A program made the translations under genes and the position numbers. Shown one piece after another: positions 1-9,358 of a DNA stretch of 43,868 nt. The notes under the pieces are model-generated. The model had not been told where the DNA came from and did no database searches. It was given only the letters and a program-made list of their open reading frames with translations. The first letter of the stretch is position 1. Every line of letters starts with the position of its first letter. Location of the stretch: the NCBI GenBank assembly GCA_002508495.1, contig DANA01000036.1, positions 1-43,868 on the forward strand, in the 5' to 3' direction. This DNA is from Methanoregula sp. UBA276 (GTDB taxonomy: Archaea; Halobacteriota; Methanomicrobia; Methanomicrobiales; Methanospirillaceae).

Positions 1-279
1 CCCACTCAAAATAGCGAAGAGCCATTATTTTCATATTCTGTCATGGTGCATGAGTCACCGCGGGGGCATCCTACCGGGAGAATAGGAAGGTAGCAACAAA
101 AATTGCACAGGGGATCTCATCATACAAAACATCCGGCCACGCGGGTTCCCTTCGGAAGGGGAGCAGTTTTGCGATCTCATGGTTATATTCCCGCCTTTGT
201 ATCCAACGATAAACCTTGTGCTCGACCACAAAGATGTTGGTCTCTTGCCGATAAACCGGGAAGCTGGAGATGGAGACAC

Positions 280-666
280 GTGAAAGAGAAATTCAGACGG
301 CGGGATTGTATCATTCTCCTTATCCTTGTAGGATTTGCATCGTCCGTTCCGCTGACGGCAGCAGATGACGGCTATCAGGAAGCGGGCTACCAGACTGGCA
401 TGCCTCCGCAGGAGATTCCTCTCGTTAACCGATCCGAAATCAACACAACCGCGCTCGATCCGTACCATCCAACGCCCTCGCCCGTGACCATCTTCAGGGC
501 AGAGTTGCACGAGACTTCCCTGTCCGGGCCCCGGTACATGGCCTTCGGGCCAAGTACGATCGAATTTTCAGCAGACCCGGTGGCCCTCTTCTTCCTGGGG
601 ATCGTTGTCCTCCTGGGGGCAGCAGCTGCGGGATTCTGGATCTGTCGCGAGAAGGACCGCGATTAG
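280..666 (+). CDS. Small membrane-anchored surface protein
   Basis: Hypothetical protein of 128 residues. I chose the GTG at 280 because a GGAG motif lies 5 bases upstream, and the frame further upstream (open from 103) has no protein character. After a basic N terminus (KEKFRRRD) comes a hydrophobic signal-like segment (about residues 10-25), then a Pro/Thr-containing extracellular part. A C-terminal membrane helix (VALFFLGIVVLLGAAAAGFW) is followed by a charged tail, CREKDRD. The layout predicts a protein exposed outside the cell and anchored at its C terminus. No family recognised; function unknown. No partner gene is adjacent. Confidence 0.6.
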   Translation: MKEKFRRRDCIILLILVGFASSVPLTAADDGYQEAGYQTGMPPQEIPLVNRSEINTTALDPYHPTPSPVTIFRAELHETSLSGPRYMAFGPSTIEFSADPVALFFLGIVVLLGAAAAGFWICREKDRD

Positions 667-1242
667 GCCCGCACCGGGACCTGCATGAGGTCTGGGCTCA
701 TGGGTTGATGGAGGAGATGGATTCTTTTGTCCTCAGGAAATCTATAGAAATTTCCATACGCTCATGGAGGCTTTCGTATATTCAGCCGGGTGCATACCAT
801 GCTGATAGCTCCAGAGCAAAACTTTCCCATGGATTTCGGTGCACGGTTATGCTCCACGGGGCGAGCCCCGATGAGGCGGCGAGCGCCCGTGGCTCACTCG
901 TAATACAATTTTAGATTTCTGACAGCATTTCCCAGGAAATCCATAATTGACATTCATTTTTAGAACCTTTTGCAAAATATATTGCGATGCCTGCCGCCGC
1001 CCCCGCGGGGGCGCTCCCGCGGCGGCCTCAATTCGGTTCTATTCTCATTTATCCGGCAATCCATCCACCACCTGTACCAAAAAGAGCGTGCTATGGATGA
1101 GCCCATCCCGATTCCCTGTCCTCCAGAGAGATTCCTGCTTTCAGATCGAGAAATCGTTCTGCCTGTTACCCCAGAGAGGATAATTTCTGTAACCAGTGGA
1201 GCAGGGTACTGCTACGTTTTTTAAATCCCTGCACGAAACTAC
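667..1242. other. Intergenic region without a convincing gene
   Basis: This 576-base stretch has only short open frames without ribosome binding sites. It contains two G/C-rich palindromes (CGGGGCGAGCCCCG near 858 and the hairpin at 993-1026) in otherwise A/T-rich DNA. A TATA-like element for the gene at 1261 may lie near 1216-1224 (gtttttta), but this is weak. Confidence 0.4.
993..1026. repeat. G/C-rich hairpin in intergenic DNA
   Basis: An inverted repeat with arms GCCGCCGC and GCGGCGGC encloses a second palindrome, CCCCCGCGGGGG. It lies in an A/T-rich spacer more than 200 bases from the next gene. No T-tract follows, so it is not an obvious terminator. It may be a dispersed palindromic repeat. 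Confidence 0.45.
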
Positions 1243-1260
1243 GTGTACAGGATACCCTCT

Positions 1261-2106
1261 ATGGCCGCACCTGAAGATGATGACACGATGGAATTTTCCA
1301 GCCGGCACCTCCCGAAGCGGTACCACGATGCCGTGAATGCCAAGAGACGCCAGCGGCTCAGGAAAAGAGTTTTGATCGTGTGCGCTGCCGGAGTACTCTG
1401 TATTGCGATCTGGTTCCTGCTGAGCTGGGCAACCGGCGGGGCATCACCGGGTCCGGCTGCTGCGGGGTCACCGGCAATTACAACGCCGGCACCCGCGCAG
1501 ACTCCCTCCATGGTCCAGACGCCGGTCACCAGTCCGAAGGAAACTGCACCCACTCCCTCGCTCTCCCTTGCACGGGCACAAGAGATTGCCGACCGCTATG
1601 TTCTTGAACAGAACGGGGAGCGCTCCCTGAACATGAGCAGATCGTGGTATGAACCGGCTTTTGGGAACACGGCAGGCAGGTATATCTTTGCTTACGAGCG
1701 CGTGTTCGGCGGGTATCTCACCGAGGTTGACGGGTTCGAGGTATCGGTGGATGCAGACACTGGCGATATTATCAGTTATTCCCGCGAGTGGACAACACCG
1801 GATTATGCGTTCTCGACCTATTCCCTGCCGGAGGTATCCCGGCTGGAAGCTACCTTTGCGGTCATGGAAGAAGCCCAGAAACGCTTCCCGGCAGACGTCG
1901 ATACGATCCGCATCATCTCTTCTGAGATCCGGTGGAAGAACGCTCTCTCCTATGGTACCGTCCCCCGGCCCGGTTCCATCCCGCTTGCGTGGAATGTCAT
2001 CTTCGATGATGAAGTAATCCGGTCGGATACCTCGCAGAAACCGGCGGTTGCATGGGTGGATGTACAGAGCGGCGAACTGCTCGCGTTTGATTACCGCAAC
2101 AAATAG
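1261..2106 (+). CDS. Membrane protein with PepSY/YcdB-like extracellular domain
   Basis: About 281 residues. A cytoplasmic basic N-terminal segment (KRRQRLRKR) leads into one membrane helix (about 38-56), then a Pro/Thr/Ala-rich linker, then a folded domain starting near SLARAQEIADRYV. That domain carries features common in PepSY/YcdB-type propeptide domains: a helix rich in Ala/Glu, an aromatic W-x(n)-F-xYERVFGG strand, and V-D-x-x-TGDI followed later by WVDVQSGELLAFD. Such domains are seen in protease inhibitors and cell-surface proteins. The start is uncertain: GTG at 1243 and ATG at 1261 and 1288 are in frame with no strong ribosome site. It stands alone on this strand, and the next gene is convergent. 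Confidence 0.6.
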   Translation: MAAPEDDDTMEFSSRHLPKRYHDAVNAKRRQRLRKRVLIVCAAGVLCIAIWFLLSWATGGASPGPAAAGSPAITTPAPAQTPSMVQTPVTSPKETAPTPSLSLARAQEIADRYVLEQNGERSLNMSRSWYEPAFGNTAGRYIFAYERVFGGYLTEVDGFEVSVDADTGDIISYSREWTTPDYAFSTYSLPEVSRLEATFAVMEEAQKRFPADVDTIRIISSEIRWKNALSYGTVPRPGSIPLAWNVIFDDEVIRSDTSQKPAVAWVDVQSGELLAFDYRNK

Positions 2107-2124
2107 GAAAAACAAGGGGGATTT

Positions 2125-2580
2125 TCAGCAGCGGTTGCACAGGTATCTGGTGTCCAGTGCAGTCCGGCGCATGTCCCCCGAGATCTGTTTTTTCCCGCCA
2201 CGGAGGAACCAGCGGTTGCACCGGGAGCAGTGTTTGGGCCGGATCCGGTCCAAAATTGTCATGGGGACTTCGAGCGTGAATGCCGTCCGCGTCCAGTCTT
2301 CCGGGGGTTTTTCGGCGTTCTGCTCATAGCTGTTGACAACCTCCATGATCTGGTGCGGGGGCACCCCGAGGTCGATGAATTTTTTGAAGACAAAGTAGTT
2401 GAAGATGAGCCAGGATAAGTCCGAGCGGTCGAGTATCCCTTCGTACTCCCCGAACGCCTCGTCGAATTCCTCGAGGGTGCAGCCGCACAGCGGGCATTTG
2501 CCGCCGACGAGCTCGTCGAGAAAAACCTCTTCCTGGCACCCCGGACAGGTCGTGTGCGGGGATTGCATGCGTGATGTCAT
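2125..2580 (-). CDS. Zinc-ribbon protein, function unknown
   Basis: 151 residues. Four CxxC-type pairs are visible: CPGC and CPLC near the N terminus, and CSRC and CNRC near the C terminus, framing a helical middle rich in Asp/Glu. This is the layout of two zinc ribbons separated by a helical domain. The start at 2580 is supported by GGAGCAATA just before ATG. It probably acts in nucleic-acid or protein binding, but no known family can be named. It is convergent with the PepSY-like gene, whose stop lies 19 bases away. Confidence 0.65.
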   Translation of the reverse strand: MTSRMQSPHTTCPGCQEEVFLDELVGGKCPLCGCTLEEFDEAFGEYEGILDRSDLSWLIFNYFVFKKFIDLGVPPHQIMEVVNSYEQNAEKPPEDWTRTAFTLEVPMTILDRIRPKHCSRCNRWFLRGGKKQISGDMRRTALDTRYLCNRC

Positions 2581-2745
2581 TATTGCTCCGTTTGAATTTT
2601 GGTTATTGGTTATTCATATCTGCAATTGCTAAAACGGTTTGTGGTAGGGAACCGGTTGCTTCTAGTATTGGCCGGGGTGGGAGATAAGCATATCACCGGG
2701 AACAATCTTCCCCGATAAAAGGGTTATGGAAGAGGATGGCGGGAA

Positions 2746-3054
2746 TCAGTCTGCCGATGCTTCAGCCTGTTCCATGACCAGCGATCCAAAGACCACTTTC
2801 TCGAGCACCTGGGCCACGTACTTGATATGCATCGCTTTTTCCAGGTCCTCGTTGCGGTGGACATCTGCCCAGATCTGGAGGCGCATCAACGCGAAACGGA
2901 AACGGTCAAGGGTCTCGTCGTCCATGCCCATTGCTTCACGGTAAACCGGTTCCAGCAAATCAGGAAAAGAGCGCGGGTTCTCAAGGGCGGCGATGATCCC
3001 CGCGTAGATCGGCAGGGGTTTTTCCCTGCCGGTCAGGATCCGCTCGTAATCCAT
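2746..3054 (-). CDS. Conserved small helical protein downstream of Mrp
   Basis: 102 residues beginning MDYERILTGREKP. I chose the ATG at 3054 over one at 3072 because GAGGG sits 8 bases upstream and the shorter form does not overlap the preceding gene. It is predicted to be all-helical, with no cysteines or membrane segment. It starts 4 bases after the Mrp/NBP35 stop, so it is almost certainly cotranscribed and probably translationally coupled with it. This context suggests a link to Fe-S cluster handling, but that is inference only; no family is recognised. Confidence 0.6.
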   Translation of the reverse strand: MDYERILTGREKPLPIYAGIIAALENPRSFPDLLEPVYREAMGMDDETLDRFRFALMRLQIWADVHRNEDLEKAMHIKYVAQVLEKVVFGSLVMEQAEASAD

Positions 3055-3058
3055 CGGG

Positions 3059-3952
3059 TTATCCCTCAACAACCCTGATGAGCTCTTCCATTACCTGGTC
3101 CACGTTCTTCCACGTGGGACTGTCGCTGCGCCGGATGATGAACGGCCGGCCCTCGTCACCAGCTTTACGCATCTCGATATCGAGCGGGATCGCCCCAAGG
3201 AACGGCACCTCAAGCTCATCGGCAATCTTCTTTCCGCCGCCCTTGCCGAAGATCTCGACCTCCTTTCCGCAATGGGGGCAGATCATGCCACTCATGTTCT
3301 CGACGATCCCGATGACCGGCAGGCCAAGCTTCTCGATGAACTTTACGGATTTCCGGGCATCGAGCGTTGCAACGTCCTGCGGGGTGGTGACGATAACGGC
3401 GCCACGGACATTGGGGGCAAGCTGCGCGATGGTCAGCGCTTCGTCACCGGTCCCTGGTGGGAGGTCGACGACAAGGTAGTCGAGGGATTCCCAGTTCACG
3501 TCGCCGAGGAACTGCTGGATTGCCGTCATCTTCATCGGACCCCGCCAGATGACCGGGGTGCTCGTGTTCTCGAGCAGGAAAGCCATCGAGATAACAGCGA
3601 GATTTCCGGTAACATGGACAGGTTCAATCTTGTTGTCCTTGATTGCCAGTTTGTGTTCCTCGATGCCGAGCATCTTGGGGATGTTGGGGCCATGGATGTC
3701 GAGATCGAGAAGTCCCACTTTCCTGCCATGCGCAGAAAGCGCGTAGGCAAGGTTGACCGAGACCGTGGACTTGCCGACACCACCCTTGCCGGAGAGGACG
3801 AGGATGACATGTTTTACATCAATCTTTGCCTTGGGAGGCAGGCCCGACTGGCCTTTTGTTGCCGAAGTGCAGGAAGATGCAGAAGCGCAACCCTCGCAGT
3901 TGTGGTCGCACTCATCTTCCGGCTTTTTTGACTGCTGAACATTCTGTGCCAT
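3059..3952 (-). CDS. Mrp/NBP35-type Fe-S cluster carrier ATPase
   Basis: 297 residues. Family knowledge: these dimeric P-loop ATPases bind a transferable [4Fe-4S] cluster and deliver it to apo-proteins in the cytoplasm; they are universal in methanogens. In this sequence the N terminus has four cysteines (C15, C19, C22, C28). The deviant Walker A is GKGGVGKST (55-63), with DLDIHGPN after it, switch motif DLPPGTGD, and the C-terminal cluster-binding CPHC motif. The start at 3952 has AAAGGAATACC before ATG; a longer open frame to 4069 lacks support. The small gene at 2746-3054 follows by 4 bases. Length and all key residues are normal for the family. Confidence 0.93.
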   Translation of the reverse strand: MAQNVQQSKKPEDECDHNCEGCASASSCTSATKGQSGLPPKAKIDVKHVILVLSGKGGVGKSTVSVNLAYALSAHGRKVGLLDLDIHGPNIPKMLGIEEHKLAIKDNKIEPVHVTGNLAVISMAFLLENTSTPVIWRGPMKMTAIQQFLGDVNWESLDYLVVDLPPGTGDEALTIAQLAPNVRGAVIVTTPQDVATLDARKSVKFIEKLGLPVIGIVENMSGMICPHCGKEVEIFGKGGGKKIADELEVPFLGAIPLDIEMRKAGDEGRPFIIRRSDSPTWKNVDQVMEELIRVVEG

Positions 3953-4111
3953 GGTATTCCTTTTATCCGCAAGTGGTCGTGTACTCATACCAGTTGTCCT
4001 TACGGAACAATAAAGATGTGGAAACTGACCCTTCCCGTTACAGGAACATGACCATCCCGGACAATACAACGGAGCAGTACTTTCTTATTGATGGGAACCA
4101 AGGAAAGAACC

Positions 4112-4564
4112 ATGGAAAAACTGGTTGTCTCGCTGGATTTTCTGGAGTTCCCCCCGACGCATACCTGCGATGGGGAAAACCTCTCTCCCCGGATTTGGAT
4201 CACCGGCCTTTCTGCCAAATCCGTTGCGGTCATGGTATTCAACCCGTTTGAGAAGTCCTGCTGCTCCTTCACGCCATGGATTTGCTGGAACCTCCCGCCC
4301 CTGCCGGTAATACCCGCTGGTATCCCCCGGGAGCCGACAACGAACGAACCGGTCCTGGCAGTCCAGGGGATAACGGACTGTGGTGTCACCGGGTACACCG
4401 GCCCCTGCCCTCCCCCGGGGCAGATGATCCGGTACCAGTTCCGGGTCTATGGGCTGGATGCCCTGCTGGATTGTCCACCGGGCTCTGACAAACACCAGTT
4501 GATACAGGCAATGCAGGGTCATGTCATCCAGTACGGCGAGACCGTTGCAATCTGCTCGCGGTAA
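4112..4564 (+). CDS. YbhB/YbcL (PEBP/Raf kinase inhibitor-like) protein
   Basis: 150 residues, the usual length for bacterial and archaeal PEBP proteins. Family marks are ENLSPRIWITG near the N terminus, VMVFNPF, the GYTGPCPPPGQ ligand-pocket loop, and Y-x-FRVYGLDALLD. The DPDAP segment of standard members is altered here to NPFEKSC. Biochemical role is unknown; the fold binds phosphate-containing or anionic ligands. The ATG at 4112 is preceded by AAGGAAAGAACC, a good ribosome site. It is divergent from the Mrp gene, so promoters must lie in 3953-4111. Confidence 0.85.
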   Translation: MEKLVVSLDFLEFPPTHTCDGENLSPRIWITGLSAKSVAVMVFNPFEKSCCSFTPWICWNLPPLPVIPAGIPREPTTNEPVLAVQGITDCGVTGYTGPCPPPGQMIRYQFRVYGLDALLDCPPGSDKHQLIQAMQGHVIQYGETVAICSR

Positions 4565-4774
4565 AAGCCGGGTTATTGGGGGATGAGCGAGATCATCAGG
4601 AACCATTCCGCCAACCCCCCTATCGCTGCCCTGAATGCACCAATGTGACGGGGATGAGACGAAAAGGGCATGTCGTCATCCTTAATAGCCTCCGGTACAG
4701 AATACCCCTGCAGGATGACAGGGAAGCGGAGGAGAGGAGGTCCGGGCAGGGGACTGGAATCGGCAATCGCGGCG

Positions 4775-5899
4775 ATGACCCAGAAACGCGAAGCTCTCCT
4801 CTCCCCGCTTGCCGCAATCAGCGCTGATGCAACACGCCGTCATAACCGGAAACCCGAAGATATCCGCACGCCCTTTTCCCGCGACTCAGACCGGATTATC
4901 CACACCCGGGCCTATACCCGCTATATCGACAAGACCCAGGTCTTCTATCTCGTGGAGAACGATCATATCACCCACCGCGTAATCCATGTCCAGCTCGTCT
5001 CCAAGATCGCCCGGACCATTGGCCGGTGCCTCAGGCTCAATGAAGACCTCATTGAGGCAACAGCCCTCGGGCATGACATCGGGCACACACCCTACGGGCA
5101 TTTCGGCGAAAACTGCCTCTCGGCACTCTGCAACGAGGAAGGGATTGGATCCTTCCAGCACAATGTCCAGAGTGTCCGGTTCCTCGACCGGATCGAGGAC
5201 TGCGATCTCACCCTGCAGGTCCTTGACGGGATTCTCTGCCATAACGGCGAGGCTGATGACGTGCGGATCGCCCCCCGTACCTGCACGGGATGGGATGCAT
5301 TTGACCAGATGGTTGAGGACGCAACCAGGGACAAGCGGCCCGGACCGCCCATGACCCTTGAAGGCTGCGTGGTAAAATTTGCCGATACCATTGCCTATAT
5401 CGGAAGGGACCTCCAGGACGCCCGGGAAATCGGGCTAATTGCAGATGATGTGAAGATCCCGGCGATCTGCCGGGACATCCTTGGGGAGAACAACCATGAT
5501 ATCATCAACACCCTGATAATCGACCTCCTCGAAAACAGCGATACCACGGATGAGGGGTTCATCTCCTACAGCCCGGGCGTGGAGGAGGCCCTCATTGCAT
5601 TGCGCTCCTTCTCGCGGCAGTATATCTATAATAATCCCCTCCTCTGTTCCGAGCGCGAGAAGATCCGGACCATGTATGCCACCCTCTTTCATGCATGCCT
5701 TGCAGATATTGCACACGAGCGGCAGCATGCAAGGATTTACACGGACTATATCAACTCGGGCCACGTCAGCAGGACGTATCTTGATTCTGCCACGCCCGCG
5801 GAACTCACCCGGGATTTCATCGCGGGCATGACCGACCGGTACTTTGCCCGGCGGTTTGAGGAGTGCATCATCCCGCGGCGCATCGAAGGTCGGTTCTGA
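4775..5899 (+). CDS. HD-domain dGTPase-like triphosphohydrolase
   Basis: About 374 residues. Family knowledge: dGTPase-type HD proteins hydrolyse dNTPs to nucleoside and triphosphate using a metal held by His and Asp. Visible marks: SRDSDRIIHTRAYTRYIDKTQVF near the N terminus (quoted in part: RDSDRIIHTRAYTR), the HD core ALGHDIGHTPYGHFGE, an FQHNVQSVRFLD segment, and a later FADTIAYIGRDL. The start is uncertain: ATG at 4775 best matches the start of relatives but has no clear ribosome site; the frame stays open to 4670. True dGTPase activity is not proven by sequence, because many homologues act on other dNTPs. Confidence 0.85.
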   Translation: MTQKREALLSPLAAISADATRRHNRKPEDIRTPFSRDSDRIIHTRAYTRYIDKTQVFYLVENDHITHRVIHVQLVSKIARTIGRCLRLNEDLIEATALGHDIGHTPYGHFGENCLSALCNEEGIGSFQHNVQSVRFLDRIEDCDLTLQVLDGILCHNGEADDVRIAPRTCTGWDAFDQMVEDATRDKRPGPPMTLEGCVVKFADTIAYIGRDLQDAREIGLIADDVKIPAICRDILGENNHDIINTLIIDLLENSDTTDEGFISYSPGVEEALIALRSFSRQYIYNNPLLCSEREKIRTMYATLFHACLADIAHERQHARIYTDYINSGHVSRTYLDSATPAELTRDFIAGMTDRYFARRFEECIIPRRIEGRF

Positions 5900-5915
5900 T
5901 CCCCTCCGTTGGGGG

Positions 5916-6107
5916 TCAGTCGTACTTGCCTTTCGGGTGAGTCCAGCCGGTGAACCCGCAATAGTAGCAGCCCACGCCTTCGCAATGCGGACAGGGAGTT
6001 TTCGGGGCCCGGACAAGGACCGTGCCGGTTTTGTTGCAGTACGTGCACCCGCAGCCATCACAGTGCCCGCAGCGTGCAGGCTCCCACAGGGACTCATCGC
6101 CGGTCAT
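5916..6107 (-). CDS. Small zinc-binding protein with DnaJ-type cysteine repeats
   Basis: 63 residues with eight cysteines arranged as CGHCDGCGCTYC and CPHCEGVGCYYC. The spacing resembles the CxxCxGxG zinc modules of the DnaJ central domain, without a J domain. The ATG at 6107 is chosen because GAGG lies 7 bases upstream; a GTG at 6113 would overlap that site. It probably binds two zinc ions; role unknown, perhaps an RNA or protein-binding accessory. It follows the kinase gene's strand but lies 61 bases beyond that gene's stop. Confidence 0.65.
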   Translation of the reverse strand: MTGDESLWEPARCGHCDGCGCTYCNKTGTVLVRAPKTPCPHCEGVGCYYCGFTGWTHPKGKYD

Positions 6108-6168
6108 CGCCACACCTCACCACAAACCGGTCCCGGCCTGATTTGAATTGGAACAAGATAATAGAGAA

Positions 6169-8259
6169 TCATTCATCCTCCTCATCGAGATATCCCTGCA
6201 GGGCAGTATGGAGCTCTGCTGCCGACTGGTACCGTTTTGCCGGGTCTTTTTCCAGGCACTTGAGAATGATCTTCTCCACTGCCGCTGCATCGACGTTGTA
6301 TGCCGACGGAGGGGTCGGGGCTTCGCGCAAGATGGCATTTCCTACCTCAACGATGCTCTCGCCGCCGAACGGGATCGAACCGGTCACCAGTTCGTAGAAG
6401 ACCACCCCGAGCTGGTAGATGTCCGTCTGCTGGCCGGTCCGCCCGAACTCCGACGGCGACACCTGTTCGGGGGCCGCGTACGAGAGCGAGAACCCGGCAA
6501 CACTTGATTTCTTGACATCCGAGGCAAGCACCTTGCTCATCCCCCAGTCGGTGATCTTCGGCACAAGGTCTTCAGTGAGGAGAATATTGTGCGGCTTGAT
6601 ATCACGGTGGATGAACCCGTGCTCGTGGGCGTACCGGAGGCCGTCAGAAACCAGCGTCATGAGGTGGACTGCCTTCCAGACCGGCAGGGGCTTATCCAGT
6701 GCCTCAAGCGAGCCGGGCACAAACTCCATCTCCACGTACGGGACCGGGAGGATATTGACCGCGGTGACCTCGACAATGTTCTTGTGCCGGAGCGTCTCCC
6801 ACGCCGCTATCTCGTTGAGGAAGCACTTACCGGTAACCTCGTCAAAACTGATCGGGATCTTGACCGCCACCTTTGTACCGTCGCTCTTCCGGATGGCAGA
6901 GAACACCCAGGCAATACCCCCGCGCCCGATGAACATGATATCCGTATATTTGTTCTCCAGCTCGCGGGGGAAGTAGTTCTTCTGGTCGGTGACGGAGGGT
7001 TTTGGCTCCGGATCATCCGTATCAGAAAGCACCGTCCGGAGACTCGGGAGAGTAACAAGCGACCGCGTCCGGTCAACAGCATTCCTGAGTGCGAAAGCCG
7101 CCTTGCTCATGACGTCCGTGCGGGATCCCACAGCGTCTGCTCCGGCAATTTCGGGCTCATCATCGGGCGGTGAAGATATACCGGGTCGTTTCAGGTAGTA
7201 CGCTCCGCCGACAAGGAGCAGAATAACCACGAGGAGCACCAGTCCCAGCGCAAGCGGTGTTACCGCGGGGGGAATGGGCGGGAATAGGACACCACTGCCT
7301 CCTGTCAGCGGGGGAGTGGGAGACAGGGATCGTGTCGGGGACACCGTTTCCGGGCCGGTCGGAGCGGGTGTTCCCGTTGATGAGACTACGTCAGAATAAT
7401 ACTCCACGGGGTCCATCAGGGGAAACGCATCCATGCCATTCCGGCTTTGTCCCGATGGGGGTTCCTGCACAACACCGATCGTGACCGGGTAGGAGGAATC
7501 CCCGATACCATCACCGTTGGGATCCTTGCCCGTATAATCGCTCCAGTAATTCCCCAGGGGGCTCACGTGGTCTTTTCCCAAATAGCGATAGGAAAAGGCG
7601 AGCTGCGATGAGAAGGTCGATGTCGGGCTCCGTGAAAGAGCATTCCGGGTATTGAGAAAATTGTTCCGCTGGATGGTATTTGCCGTGGATTCCTCATCAA
7701 GGCTTATCCCAAGCGGGTTTCTTATGACCATGTTATTGTCGATACAATTGCTGCCCGACCGTTCCAGGACGATCCCGCTCTTTTCGTTCTCTGCAATTTC
7801 ATTATCCCGGATGACATTGTTGCTCGCCAGGACAAGGACAATCCCGATACCGTTCTTGCGGATAGTATTTTTCTGGATCGTGTTGTTGGCAGAAGTGATT
7901 CGGATCCCGCTTGCCTCTGCGCTGTTCCGTACGGTAAAACCCTCGACCGTACACCCGTTGGCAAGGATTACCACGGCAGGATCGCGGTTACCGGGACTGA
8001 TGACCGGCACGCCGGCCCCGGTATCCACGCCTTTCAGGATAACAGGTTTCGTCAACTGGACATTCTCAAGATAAATCCCGCTCTGTACGATAACCGTCTC
8101 ATAGGGTACGGACCAGTCGATTGCGTCCTGGATGCTGACAAACTCGGCACCGGAGGGTGCAACGATACGCTCTGCTCCTGCACCTGCGGGAAGGCACAGG
8201 ATGACGATGAGGCAGAGCAGCGGCATCCATGCACGGGAACAGGGGAGTGGGTTATTCAT
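6169..8259 (-). CDS. Transmembrane Ser/Thr protein kinase with extracellular beta-helix
   Basis: 696 residues in one chain. A signal peptide (about 1-29) precedes a right-handed beta-helix of the NosD/parallel-beta type (about 30-280; repeated NxI/NxIxxN turns). A Pro/Thr/Ser linker (295-330), one membrane helix (334-354), and a cytoplasmic Hanks-type kinase domain (about 437-690) follow. Catalytic marks are present: P-loop GRGGIAWVF, VAVK (K467), a Glu in NEIAAWE, HRDIKPHN (D553), and APEQ. DFG is replaced by DWG (571-573), keeping the metal-binding Asp. It predicts a receptor kinase sensing an extracellular ligand. The winged-helix/FHA gene lies 69 bases upstream on the same strand and is a likely substrate or partner. 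Confidence 0.9.
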   Translation of the reverse strand: MNNPLPCSRAWMPLLCLIVILCLPAGAGAERIVAPSGAEFVSIQDAIDWSVPYETVIVQSGIYLENVQLTKPVILKGVDTGAGVPVISPGNRDPAVVILANGCTVEGFTVRNSAEASGIRITSANNTIQKNTIRKNGIGIVLVLASNNVIRDNEIAENEKSGIVLERSGSNCIDNNMVIRNPLGISLDEESTANTIQRNNFLNTRNALSRSPTSTFSSQLAFSYRYLGKDHVSPLGNYWSDYTGKDPNGDGIGDSSYPVTIGVVQEPPSGQSRNGMDAFPLMDPVEYYSDVVSSTGTPAPTGPETVSPTRSLSPTPPLTGGSGVLFPPIPPAVTPLALGLVLLVVILLLVGGAYYLKRPGISSPPDDEPEIAGADAVGSRTDVMSKAAFALRNAVDRTRSLVTLPSLRTVLSDTDDPEPKPSVTDQKNYFPRELENKYTDIMFIGRGGIAWVFSAIRKSDGTKVAVKIPISFDEVTGKCFLNEIAAWETLRHKNIVEVTAVNILPVPYVEMEFVPGSLEALDKPLPVWKAVHLMTLVSDGLRYAHEHGFIHRDIKPHNILLTEDLVPKITDWGMSKVLASDVKKSSVAGFSLSYAAPEQVSPSEFGRTGQQTDIYQLGVVFYELVTGSIPFGGESIVEVGNAILREAPTPPSAYNVDAAAVEKIILKCLEKDPAKRYQSAAELHTALQGYLDEEDE

Positions 8260-8328
8260 GATGGTGGTTGGGTTTTGTCAGGAGGATTTCTGGCATAGGG
8301 ATTGGGTTGTTGGAACGGGCGTTACGGG

Positions 8329-9114
8329 TCAGCTTTTCAGGGGAAGTACCACGAGCAGTTTGACCCCGGATACCCCTTTTGCAAGCTCAATGAGGTCGCC
8401 GTCCTGCAACGCGATCTTCGTATTTTTCTGGACCTTCCGGTTATTGACCTGGGTCCCGCCGGTACTCCCGCTGTCCTCGATGACCCAGCCCCCTTTGGAG
8501 CGGGTGAACAGGGCATGGGGACGGGAGACGCGGGTTACCGCCGAGTATCCTTCGGAAACCACCACGTCGACACCCGGCCGGAACGATGTCCTGTTCTCGG
8601 GGTCCACCCTGCCGATACGGACCACATCCTCGCGGAGCATGAACACCTTCGCATCATCCGGGCCGCCCAGGACAATGACCGCCGGCATATTCCCGAGGAC
8701 TTCCTTTGAGAGGGTTCCGCGGACACTGTCGAGCCTCTTTGCTATCTCGCTCCCCAGAACAGTGACCCGGGTGTTGGAGAAGATACTCAGGTTCCGTATG
8801 ATGGCTTCAAGGCCGCCGGGCACCAGCGAGTACTGCCAGACGGGGTGAATTCCCTTGGATGTTGGCGCGCCAAGGCCTGCCTCCTTTTTGATAACTCCGA
8901 TGCTTAAGAGTTTGTCGAGATGCTTTTTCGTGTTCTCGTAGCTGGTCTCGATCTCTTTTGAGATCGAACGGGCATCGCGCGGCTTCTTTTCCAAAAATTT
9001 TAAGATCCTGAGCCGGGCGCTGCTCGAAAGGACATCAAGATAGTCCGAGAGTTCCTCGAGTGAGTCCGATTCGTCGGGAACGATCAGGGTGGGGGATTTA
9101 TCGGAAGGATTCAT
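8329..9114 (-). CDS. Winged-helix (ArsR-like) regulator with C-terminal FHA domain
   Basis: 261 residues. Residues about 20-100 form a winged-helix DNA-binding domain (SSSARLRILKFLEKKPRDA, then a recognition-helix segment and KKHLDKLLSIGVI). Residues about 165-255 form a forkhead-associated domain with the phosphothreonine-binding signature RIGR, SRPHA, and DSGSTGGTQVN. FHA domains read phospho-Thr peptides, so a plausible model is that the kinase encoded next downstream phosphorylates a protein (or this one) and changes transcription. The start has GGTGA 6 bases before ATG. Both genes probably form one transcript. The combination is known in archaea but its targets here are not visible. Confidence 0.88.
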   Translation of the reverse strand: MNPSDKSPTLIVPDESDSLEELSDYLDVLSSSARLRILKFLEKKPRDARSISKEIETSYENTKKHLDKLLSIGVIKKEAGLGAPTSKGIHPVWQYSLVPGGLEAIIRNLSIFSNTRVTVLGSEIAKRLDSVRGTLSKEVLGNMPAVIVLGGPDDAKVFMLREDVVRIGRVDPENRTSFRPGVDVVVSEGYSAVTRVSRPHALFTRSKGGWVIEDSGSTGGTQVNNRKVQKNTKIALQDGDLIELAKGVSGVKLLVVLPLKS

Positions 9115-9358
9115 TCAGCGTCACCTGGGCAGGGGCAGCAGGGATATTTTGCACCAGCAATTGTCTACTGGAAGATAAGATCATGACGGTTTATATTACC
9201 TCCTCATTCGGTAACCCCGGCGGTTATCGCATTGAACCCGGAGGTTACAGGCACCAACCCCGGGGATTTGAGGTATTTATCAGTCGCGGGAAAAGACATG
9301 GTTATCAGGTGATGCACGAGCATGATTCGGGGTGTCACCGATCCATGAACGAACAGGT

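Noticed and set aside
705..914. 69-codon open frame on the plus strand
   Set aside because: No ribosome binding site, composition unlike a protein, and it runs through G/C-rich palindromes.
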